From assembly GCA_964399475.1 (NCBI GenBank), contig CAYNRB010000024.1, positions 1-25,499 of the forward strand: DNA of 25,499 bases, read 5' to 3'. Every line of letters begins with the position of its first letter. Within the stretch, counting starts at the first letter, position 1. The position numbers and the translations under genes are program-made. Shown here piece after piece: positions 1-6,747 of the stretch. The stretch comes from QPIN01 sp964399475 (GTDB lineage: Bacteria; Pseudomonadota; Gammaproteobacteria; Methylococcales; Methylomonadaceae). The notes under the pieces are model-generated. The model searched no databases. It saw only the letters and a program-made list of their open reading frames with translations, and had not been told where the DNA came from.

Positions 1-2032
1 CCCGGGTATGTAATTGTCTGGCATGCAATAAAGTCAAACCAATGGCATAGTCAGTATTCAGTTGAAATAGTAATCCTAAATCGGAATGAACAACTTGGGA
101 TACAATTTTGACTGATGAAGCTTTAGATAGTAAACGATAAAAACGTTGTTTCCAGTTTTCTCCCCCAGGTAACACAGAAATTTTAACAAAGACTTCTATC
201 TCAAAGGGTAAAACCACATGCAATTCTGATTCACATTCAATTAATACTTCCGCGAAAATAATATCCGCACCACAAGCCAAAGCCCCGTAGGCAATAGAAA
301 TAGGCTGTTGCTTTATCAAAGCTTCAGCTTTATGTCGAAGTAAAACCTCATCATCAGGGTCTATGCCTATCGAACTGCCTACACCGTAAATCATATGACC
401 CGTATAATGAGCAATAGACGGGGGTTTAATGGCAAGCAAAACCTTTTCATCAATTTGGTTTGCCTGGCAAATCAAGAGTAACTGTTGAAAAGTGGTATTT
501 AAATCACTCTGATTAATATTAACTAATTGACCGGCACGGATTAATAAACTTTCTGCATTCGAAACCTCATTCAGCAATAAACTCGCCTCAGCTTCCGTTA
601 CCAGACGCCAATAATCTTGCCTTTCTGATTTGCATATTTCCAAGACTTGATGCGCTAACTCATGCGCCTGATCAATATCACCTAATAATAAAGACAAAGT
701 AGCCGCGTTGATTAAGGGATAAGAGCTTGTTGCCGTGTGATTTAATTGGCTAATGCGTAGATATTCATCCCTGGCATCAATTCCCGTTTTATGGTTATGG
801 GCGTGTTTAAATTCATCCTTTAACAAACGCGCATTTAAGGCCATATTTTCTTCTGTCTTAGGCAATAAATTACCATAACGATGCCAATAATTTCTGGCTA
901 ACTCATAGGCTCCACTCCTGGCTAAACTCAAAATGGCTAAATAAATAATTTGCGGATCTAAAACCTCTTGCTCAATTAAGGCATTCATTGACTCAAAGGC
1001 GCTGGCGTAGTTTCCCTGTTGAAACTGAGCTAGTGCCGTTTCATAAGCATCTAGCATCTGATCCATGGTAATTTGTTGGACTGTCTGCTCTGTTGAAACA
1101 GCCACGACCGGCAAACCAAAAAATGCTTTTTTTAAATCAGATAAAAATTCTATTACCGAAGGATAGCGAAGATCCGGTTGCTTTTCCAGACAGCGCATCA
1201 CCACCCGATTAATTTCTGGAGAGATGCGAGTCACTGAATTTGCCTTTATTAAAGGAATCAGGGTGATGTTATTCATTTGATGATGAATATACTCCATAGG
1301 CTGTGTCGCATTCGGAAAGGGGTGGCAATTATTACTGAGTAACTGATATAAAATAATACCTAAAGAATATATATCACTGCGGGCATCCACTGACTGACAA
1401 GCACATTGTTCCGGTGATGCATATTGGGGTGTGCCAAAAAAATCCTGATCAGACTGTAAGTTTTGCCCCATTATTGTAGCAATACCAAAGTCCAGAACTT
1501 TAACCTGTTCTTCGCCTTGCCCAGAAAGCGAGAGCATAATATTATCCGGCTTTAAATCTCTGTGTACGATAGATTTTGAATGGGCTTGCGACAAAGCTGC
1601 GCAAATTTGCTTAATAATGCTAAATATTGCCGGTAAAGTGAGTTGCTGATTATGCTCATTAAAATAGTCGGATAGCGTCCTTCCATTAATAAGCTCCATG
1701 ACCAGAAATAACAAATCGTTATTATAGACACCCATGTCATAAACCAGCACCGCATTTGCATGTTGCACTCTACAAGTCACTTTTGCTTCTGTTATAAAAT
1801 TGTTTAACGAGCGGGTTTTTTTATCTTGTGTCTGCTGTTTGGTGTTTTGGTTTAGCCAGGACTCTTTTAATACTTTAATGGCAACCTCTCTATCCAGGCT
1901 TAAATCTTTGGCAAGATAAACATCACCAAAAGCTCCCTCTGAGATTTTTTTGATTAAATCGTATCGATTATTAAAAATTTGATCTTCAGGAGAGAGTTTA
2001 TCCTGGCGTTTGAAAAAATTTAACATAGGCAT
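1..2032 (-). CDS. Serine/threonine protein kinase with C-terminal SLOG-like region (3' end outside window)
   Basis: I translated this gene by hand on the minus strand: 677 codons without a stop, running off the left edge, so the C-terminus is missing. Residues about 24-305 form a Hanks-type kinase with a Gly loop near 31-39, VAIK lysine K53, HRDLKPDN at 157-164, DFG at 181-183 and SPE at 206-208, so all catalytic residues are present. Residues about 320-530 look alpha-helical and TPR-like. Residues about 540-670 contain TGHMIYG, YGALACGADIIFAE and ELHVVLPF, a pattern I associate with Rossmann-like SLOG regions found with TPR and adenylate-cyclase proteins. No membrane segment is seen in the visible part. 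Two in-frame ATGs (2032 and 2026) are possible starts; neither has a strong ribosome site. A further output domain such as a cyclase could follow beyond position 1, but this cannot be seen. Confidence 0.9.
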   Translation of the reverse strand, partial: MPMLNFFKRQDKLSPEDQIFNNRYDLIKKISEGAFGDVYLAKDLSLDREVAIKVLKESWLNQNTKQQTQDKKTRSLNNFITEAKVTCRVQHANAVLVYDMGVYNNDLLFLVMELINGRTLSDYFNEHNQQLTLPAIFSIIKQICAALSQAHSKSIVHRDLKPDNIMLSLSGQGEEQVKVLDFGIATIMGQNLQSDQDFFGTPQYASPEQCACQSVDARSDIYSLGIILYQLLSNNCHPFPNATQPMEYIHHQMNNITLIPLIKANSVTRISPEINRVVMRCLEKQPDLRYPSVIEFLSDLKKAFFGLPVVAVSTEQTVQQITMDQMLDAYETALAQFQQGNYASAFESMNALIEQEVLDPQIIYLAILSLARSGAYELARNYWHRYGNLLPKTEENMALNARLLKDEFKHAHNHKTGIDARDEYLRISQLNHTATSSYPLINAATLSLLLGDIDQAHELAHQVLEICKSERQDYWRLVTEAEASLLLNEVSNAESLLIRAGQLVNINQSDLNTTFQQLLLICQANQIDEKVLLAIKPPSIAHYTGHMIYGVGSSIGIDPDDEVLLRHKAEALIKQQPISIAYGALACGADIIFAEVLIECESELHVVLPFEIEVFVKISVLPGGENWKQRFYRLLSKASSVKIVSQVVHSDLGLLFQLNTDYAIGLTLLHARQLHTR

Positions 2033-2072
2033 ATCCAATTATCAGTTGTCCTCATGCGGTCGGGTCATTTAA

Positions 2073-2100
2073 TGTCCCCACGCTCTGACGCTCCAGCATC
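2073..2100. repeat. Degenerate REP-like fragment
   Basis: The stretch with TGTCCCCACGCTCTGACGCT resembles one arm of the GTTCCCACGCTCTGCGTGGGAAC type of palindromic repeat common in proteobacterial intergenic DNA. It is decayed and does not pair well with its flank. Otherwise 2033-2343 holds only AT-rich sequence and the palindrome at 2266-2288. Confidence 0.35.
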
Positions 2101-2265
2101 AAGAACATCAAACAAAAGCATGTGAATAAAACATCCTAATCAATGTATAGAAATAATGAAAAGAAGAAAAAATTATTAATATTCTATCATTCAATACTCA
2201 GGATTGAATTGTAAAATTTATGATTTTCTGGATTAAGTTAGTGAGGTAGGAGCATCTAGGTATGT

Positions 2266-2288
2266 GTTCCTACGCAGAGCGTAGGAAC
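2266..2288. repeat. 10-bp perfect inverted repeat (REP-like hairpin)
   Basis: GTTCCTACGC, loop AGA, then GCGTAGGAAC: a perfect 10-bp stem with a 3-nt loop. It lies about 55 bp downstream of the stop of the minus-strand nitrate transporter gene and could act as a transcript-end hairpin, but no clear T-run follows on either strand. REP-type repeat is the more likely reading. Confidence 0.6.
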
Positions 2289-2343
2289 AATGAAAAATAT
2301 GAAAAATTGGCGTGAAAATATATGTTTTTTCAGGCTATTAATT

Positions 2344-3813
2344 TTACTTTACTTCAATCATTTCAACTGTACCATCTTCCAGAACTTCCACCATATGACC
2401 TTTGGGTTCATTTAGGAAAAATAATATGGCTAGGAAAACAAAAGCAGCTGTTGCAGAAATGGTTATAAAAAACAAGTCTGTCGATACAAATGATAATACG
2501 GTAAGAAATGCCAAACCACCTACGTTTCCAAAAGCGCCAACCATGCCTGCAAACTGTCCTGTCATTCGGCGTTGAATTAATGGCACCATTGCATAAACGG
2601 CACCCGAACCTGCTTTAGAAAAAATACCCGCTAATATAGTGGTTGCAACGACTAGGGCTAAAGGCCAGTCAGTTGTTACCTGACTCAATAGGAAGAAGCT
2701 TCCAGTAGCACCTGCGGTGACAATGCTTAAGGTAACTTTACGTCCAATTTTATCGCTTAACCAGCCGCCTGCTGGACGGGCAAACAGATTAATAAACGGG
2801 TAAATACCGGCTAAAATACCGGCTAGTACAGGTTCTACGTTAAAAGTATCGACATAATAAAGTGGCAGCATGGAAACCACCGCCAGTTCTGCTCCAAAAG
2901 TTAACATGTAAGCCAAATCAAGAATGGCAATTTGCTTAAAAGCATAGCGCTGTATTTCAGGAACTTCCTGTTGAAAAAGTGATTTGTTGACCTGAATGAT
3001 TTTCCAGACTTGGTAGATATATAACGCAATCAGCGTTGCATAAATACTATAAGCTATGGTTTCATCAAACCAATGCATTTTTGCTGAAAGTTTCCAGGTT
3101 AAAACACTTAAAGCCATATACATGGGGGCATTCATTATTATGTACAATATTAAATCTTTTTTGCTGGTGACTTCCATGGCACCCATTTTTTTTGGTTTGA
3201 AGTAGGTGGAGCCTTTGGGGGTATTGGAAACACTAAAGTAGTAGATAAAACCATAAACAATTGCAAAAATTCCAGTCATGCCAATAGCATAACGCCAGCC
3301 ATTTTCAGCGCCAAAATACAGGGCTACAGAAGGTAATATTATTGCTGCGCCTGCTGAACCAAAATTGCCCCAACCGCCATAAATTCCTTGGGCAATACCC
3401 GTTTGTCTGGCAGGAAACCATTCTGAGATCATGCGAATGCCAACTACAAATCCAGCACCCACAAATCCTAATAAAAAACGCACGATGGCGAGTTGTTGAT
3501 AGGTTTGGGTGAAAGCAAAGCCAATACTGATTATTCCCCCTAAAATCAATATAGATGAAAACATTTGCCGAGGGCCATATTTGTCGACTAGCATTCCCAC
3601 TATGATGCGTGCAGGGATAGTCAGTGCAACATTCAGGATTAACAAGATTTTGACTTCTTGGTCTGACAAATGCATGGTTTCGCGTATAACAACCATTAAA
3701 GGTGCATGTGCAAACCAGACCATAAAGCTAATGAAAAATGCAAACCAGGTGAGATGTAGTGTTCTAATTTCAGGTTTGTTAAATGCTAATAAATTTAACT
3801 GACTAGCTGCCAT
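2344..3813 (-). CDS. NarK/NrtP-type nitrate/nitrite transporter (MFS, NNP family)
   Basis: A 489-residue polytopic inner-membrane protein of the major facilitator superfamily, in the nitrate/nitrite porter family. Both family signatures are visible: GIYGGWGNFGSAG at residues 143-155 and KAGSGAVYAMVP at 400-411, with GAFGNVGG just after (426-433). The MFS loop motif VDKYGPR lies near 76-82 and a second, SDKIGRK, in the C-terminal half. It should import nitrate, or exchange it for nitrite, for assimilation or respiration. No nitrate reductase gene lies in the window, so which of these applies is open. The central loop (about 210-300) is long and contains extra hydrophobic stretches. The start ATG at 3813 is preceded by AAAGGA at good spacing. 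The gene stands alone, divergent from hupE across 950 bp. Confidence 0.9.
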   Translation of the reverse strand: MAASQLNLLAFNKPEIRTLHLTWFAFFISFMVWFAHAPLMVVIRETMHLSDQEVKILLILNVALTIPARIIVGMLVDKYGPRQMFSSILILGGIISIGFAFTQTYQQLAIVRFLLGFVGAGFVVGIRMISEWFPARQTGIAQGIYGGWGNFGSAGAAIILPSVALYFGAENGWRYAIGMTGIFAIVYGFIYYFSVSNTPKGSTYFKPKKMGAMEVTSKKDLILYIIMNAPMYMALSVLTWKLSAKMHWFDETIAYSIYATLIALYIYQVWKIIQVNKSLFQQEVPEIQRYAFKQIAILDLAYMLTFGAELAVVSMLPLYYVDTFNVEPVLAGILAGIYPFINLFARPAGGWLSDKIGRKVTLSIVTAGATGSFFLLSQVTTDWPLALVVATTILAGIFSKAGSGAVYAMVPLIQRRMTGQFAGMVGAFGNVGGLAFLTVLSFVSTDLFFITISATAAFVFLAILFFLNEPKGHMVEVLEDGTVEMIEVK

Positions 3814-3850
3814 GAGGTTTCCTTTAATTGTATAGTTAATTTACATTAAG

Positions 3851-3871
3851 CATTAATCATGCCAATTAATG
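3851..3871 (-). promoter_or_regulatory. Candidate operator upstream of the nitrate transporter
   Basis: An inverted repeat CATTAAT-N7-ATTAATG lies 38-58 bp upstream of the transporter start codon. Its symmetry and position would suit a dimeric regulator, but it does not match FNR (TTGAT-N4-ATCAA). I cannot name a regulator. Confidence 0.35.
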
Positions 3872-3939
3872 TAGCTTCGATTTTATGGTATTGATAATTG
3901 AATAGGCTCTTTCTAGCAGTTGATAATGAATTGCATCCA

Positions 3940-4153
3940 TAAGGAGCGAGAATTTAATAATATCTGAATTTTGACTTGTCCTTTTGTCCGTCTTCTCGGC
4001 AATTGCTCTTGCATTGCTCTACTACACGCTATCCTTGGTGTAATGCGTTGTAGAAACAGTTACGTCGCCTGTTATGCGCTTGTTTCTACGCCTTGAAGAC
4101 GAACAAAAATCCTGCGTCAAACTTTTCGGATATTATTAAATCTTCATTCCTAA
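3940..4153 (+). repeat. Hairpin element, copy A
   Basis: An imperfect palindrome of about 214 bp. The outer arms read AGGAGCGAGAATTTAATAAT on the left and ATTATTAAATCTTCATTCCT on the right. The internal loop is CTTGTC (3975-3980) opposite TCCTGCG (4110-4116). The apical sequence TTACGTCGCCTGTTATGCGC is at 4060-4079. The left inner arm appears to carry an extra insertion of about 45 nt (roughly 3993-4040), so this copy looks older than B and C, whose outer arms it shares. No open reading frame or transposase is present. Confidence 0.85.
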
Positions 4154-4327
4154 GTAATTTTTTTCTTTGTTTGAATTAAGTTATTTTAATTGAAAGCCCT
4201 ATGTTTTGCACTGTATTGGTGCGATCTGGGGCGATTGCTAACTCAAAAGTGTTTATACAGATAAGTTAATTATTTTTTATGCAAGTGTTACTATTAATGG
4301 CAAGTTATCATTGGAATGGAAGGACTT

Positions 4328-4488
4328 AGGCAACACGCAATAAATAACCCACCAATCTTGCTTGTCTTTTTGTCCGCCTTTGGCGTTGCCACTTCGGTTA
4401 CATAGCTCGCTATGTGCCCTACGTAGCAACGCCAAAGGCAAACAAAAATACGTCGCAATATTGGTAGGTTATTTATTGCGCGTTACCT
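4328..4488 (+). repeat. Hairpin element, copy D
   Basis: A palindrome of about 161 bp. Its outer arms (GCAATAAATAACCCACCAAT and ATTGGTAGGTTATTTATTGC) differ from those of A, B and C. The inner stem GCCTTTGGCGTTGC (4376-4389) pairs perfectly with 4426-4439. The shared parts are kept: CTTGTC at 4361-4366 opposite TACGTCG at 4450-4456, and apical TTACATAGCTCGCTATGTGC at 4398-4417. The open frame across 4362-4661 is just palindrome sequence of copies D and E and is not a gene. Confidence 0.87.
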
Positions 4489-4510
4489 TACTTACTTTGC
4501 TGATGAAGTG

Positions 4511-4640
4511 GCAGTTTCTTGTCTTTTTGTTCCTGATCAAACAATTTCAATCGTTACGTAGAATAACTATGCGTCTCTTGAGATTGTTTAATCAGAAGCA
4601 AAAATCCTACGCAATTCTGGCATATTTATTGTTGGAAACC
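4511..4640 (+). repeat. Hairpin element, copy E (left outer arm decayed)
   Basis: Directly follows copy D. The inner arms CTGATCAAACAATTTCAA (4533-4550) and TTGAGATTGTTTAATCAG (4578-4595) pair with two mismatches. CTTGTC is at 4518-4523 opposite TCCTACG at 4605-4611. The apical sequence TTACGTAGAATAACTATGCG is at 4554-4573. The right outer arm (TCTGGCATATTTATT) resembles that of F, but no matching left outer arm is seen, so the borders are approximate. Confidence 0.78.
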
Positions 4641-4763
4641 ACCTTATCTCTGGAAAAGTAGTTGAAGGTTGTTTGTAGCTACTGCATAATTCGTATTTAT
4701 CTTTTTTAGGCGGTACAAAATGATTTTTGATCAAATGGATAAAGCCAGAATTTCTGAATCTCT

Positions 4764-5495
4764 ATGAAACCACTATTTTTTAAAATATTTTCTCACCCTG
4801 CTGATTTTGCTAGGTTAACTTGCTTAATTAGTTCTATTCTTGTTTTATCCTGTTTAGGCATGGAGGTATTTGCGCATGGTGTTGATGAAAATACAGAAGT
4901 GTTTTTAAAAGGCAATCAAGCAGTTGCCATTGGCCCTTTCCTTTATATAGGCGCTAAACATATGGTCACTGGATATGATCACTTGCTTTTTATTATTGGG
5001 GTTATTTTCTTTTTGTTTCGGCTTAAGGATGTATTGATTTATGTCAGTCTCTTTACTTTAGGACATAGCTTGACTCTGATATTGGGGGTTATCTTTAATC
5101 TAATGGTTAACCCCTTTTTGATTGATGCGATTATTGGCCTTTCTATTGTCTACAAGGGATTTGATAATTTAGGCGGGTTTCAACGATTATTTGGTTTCCA
5201 ACCGAATACCAAAATAGCCGTATTAATTTTTGGTTTGTTCCATGGTTTGGGGCTGGCTACAAAATTGCAGGATTTTACCTTATCTGAGACCGGTTTATGG
5301 AAAAATTTATTAGCCTTTAATGTTGGGGTGGAACTGGGACAATTTGTTGCACTTTTGTTTATATTAATTGCCTTTAATTATTGGCGCAGATACAAAAGTT
5401 TTTTTTCTTTTGCTGTCACCAGTAATACTTTTTTAATGATGTGTGGATTTATTTTATTTGGATACCAAATAACTGGTTATTTAGTTACTACTTAA
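4764..5495 (+). CDS. HupE/UreJ family membrane protein
   Basis: A 243-residue protein with a hydrophobic N-terminus ending at VFAHG (a likely signal peptide) and then about six membrane helices. Conserved histidine motifs of the HupE/UreJ_2 family are visible: KHMVTGYDHLLF (GYDH near residue 71), LGHSLTL (near 99) and FHGLGLATKL (near 155). Some HupE/UreJ proteins take up nickel or cobalt; for this subfamily metal transport is an inference. The gene is followed 3 bp later by a membrane-anchor gene, so the two are surely cotranscribed. No strong ribosome site precedes the ATG; a start within the next few codons would shorten the signal peptide, so I keep this one. The 950-bp upstream gap holds three hairpin elements. 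Confidence 0.85.
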   Translation: MKPLFFKIFSHPADFARLTCLISSILVLSCLGMEVFAHGVDENTEVFLKGNQAVAIGPFLYIGAKHMVTGYDHLLFIIGVIFFLFRLKDVLIYVSLFTLGHSLTLILGVIFNLMVNPFLIDAIIGLSIVYKGFDNLGGFQRLFGFQPNTKIAVLIFGLFHGLGLATKLQDFTLSETGLWKNLLAFNVGVELGQFVALLFILIAFNYWRRYKSFFSFAVTSNTFLMMCGFILFGYQITGYLVTT

Positions 5496-5498
5496 ATT

Positions 5499-6041
5499 AT
5501 GAATGAGACAACGCTCCCTGTTCAATCACTAAAGTCGCTGTTACTTGCAACACTTTTTGCAAGTATCTTGGCAATTATTATTTTAATATTAGCTGTATTA
5601 CCCGCTGAATATGGCTTGGATCCTACGGGCTTTGGAAAAGCGATGGGGCTGACTGTTTTGTCAGCACCTGCTCAGGAAGCTGTTAAAGCGGAAGTTATAT
5701 CCTGCAATGAACCAATTTCTGAATGGAAGGATACAGTAAAAATAACCGTACCGGCCAATGGTGAATTAGAGTATAAATTTCATCTAAAGAAAAATGCGCT
5801 GTTAGATTTTAAATGGAGTACTGATGGGGCCAAACTGTATTTTGATTTTCATGGTGAACCCAAAGGTGACAAAACCGGCTATTTTAAAAGTTTTAAAGTC
5901 AGTACGGATAATTTATCTGAGGGTGCTTTAACAGCTCCTTTTGAAGGTTCTCATGGTTGGTATTGGAAAAATGAGACGCGATTACCTGTGCATATTGTAT
6001 TGAATACCAAAGGTGAGTATCAGGTTTTAGGCTTAATGTAA
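5499..6041 (+). CDS. Transmembrane anchor protein (HupE partner)
   Basis: A 180-residue protein with a single N-terminal membrane helix (about 13-35), then a motif AEYGLDPTGFGKAMGL and a soluble, beta-rich periplasmic domain (about 70-180, GELEYKFHLKKNALLDFKW through GSHGWYWKN). This matches a family usually annotated simply as transmembrane anchor protein and commonly found beside HupE/UreJ or metal-efflux genes. Its biochemical role is unknown to me; a helper or metal-presenting subunit for the HupE-like protein is an inference from the 3-bp spacing. A large inverted repeat begins 35 bp after the stop and could shape the 3' end of the operon transcript. Confidence 0.75.
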   Translation: MNETTLPVQSLKSLLLATLFASILAIIILILAVLPAEYGLDPTGFGKAMGLTVLSAPAQEAVKAEVISCNEPISEWKDTVKITVPANGELEYKFHLKKNALLDFKWSTDGAKLYFDFHGEPKGDKTGYFKSFKVSTDNLSEGALTAPFEGSHGWYWKNETRLPVHIVLNTKGEYQVLGLM

Positions 6042-6075
6042 TGATTGAAAATATCTAGAATTGGCTGATGATTTT

Positions 6076-6178
6076 GTAGGTTGGATGAACTTATCAAGCG
6101 AAGCGCGATAACCTAATCCGACATTATATGACTGTCGGATTAGGTTATCGCTACGCAAAAAAATCTTATCCAACCTAC
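6076..6178. repeat. Nested inverted repeat (GTAGGTTGGAT type)
   Basis: Outer arms GTAGGTTGGAT (6076-6086) and ATCCAACCTAC (6168-6178), and an inner perfect 19-bp inverted repeat GCGATAACCTAATCCGACA (6105-6123) against 6133-6151 with a 9-nt loop. This is a widespread proteobacterial intergenic repeat type. A single unpaired copy lies at 23693-23740. It separates the hupE operon from the next gene pair. Confidence 0.8.
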
Positions 6179-6204
6179 GAATATTTTTACATATAAAGGA
6201 AATA

Positions 6205-6690
6205 ATGATGCGCAAACGAATTATTGGTTCAGTTCAACAAGAGACCGAAAAGGGTGTTTCTAACTGGTTGGATCTGGCAGAGCTTGTGGATGTGGAAATC
6301 ACTTCGGAGGATATTGATTACCCCATTGAGAATGCATTGATTACTGGTAAAGACTCGGGGTGGCGAGCAGCAGAATCTGGGAAGCAAACCATTCGGCTTA
6401 TCTTCTCTCAACCTCAACAGATAAAACGAATCAGAGTAGATTTCGAGGAAGCACAACAACAGCGGACGCAAGAATATTTTTTGCGCTGGTCATCTTCACT
6501 TCTAGAAGAACCAATGTTGAAGGAAATAGTGCGACAGCAGTGGAATTTTAGTCCGGATGGCGGTGCTATTCGTGAAACAGAAGATCATCAGGTCGAATTG
6601 GCCTCCGTTACAATACTGGAGCTGCAAATAATTCCAGAAATAAGTGGGGGCGATGCCATTGCTTCATTACTAAAAATGCAAATTGCATAA
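6205..6690 (+). CDS. Discoidin / XRCC1-N-like (galactose-binding-fold) protein
   Basis: A 161-residue soluble protein with no signal peptide or membrane helix. The central pattern (VEITSEDIDYPIENALI, then GWRAAESGKQTIRLIF, PQQIKRIRVDF and RTQEYFLRWS) follows the order of conserved strands in F5/8 type C (discoidin, XRCC1 N-terminal-like) domains. The ligand is unknown. Two adjacent ATGs (6205 and 6208) follow AAGGA at 6196-6200; the second is better spaced, so the product may be one residue shorter. The next gene, a SNF2 helicase, starts 57 bp downstream on the same strand, which suggests cotranscription and perhaps a nucleic-acid context; that link is inference. Confidence 0.7.
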   Translation: MMRKRIIGSVQQETEKGVSNWLDLAELVDVEITSEDIDYPIENALITGKDSGWRAAESGKQTIRLIFSQPQQIKRIRVDFEEAQQQRTQEYFLRWSSSLLEEPMLKEIVRQQWNFSPDGGAIRETEDHQVELASVTILELQIIPEISGGDAIASLLKMQIA

Positions 6691-6747
6691 ATTCAGCTTG
6701 TTTAAATTTGCCTAAAAAACCAGAAATAATATTTACAGAATATCCCT

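Noticed and set aside
3940..4640. CRISPR array
   Set aside because: The repeats are long palindromes with differing arms and no regular spacers; no cas genes are present.
4362..4661. 99-codon plus-strand open frame
   Set aside because: It lies wholly across hairpin copies D and E; codons follow the palindromes, and no protein family is recognisable.
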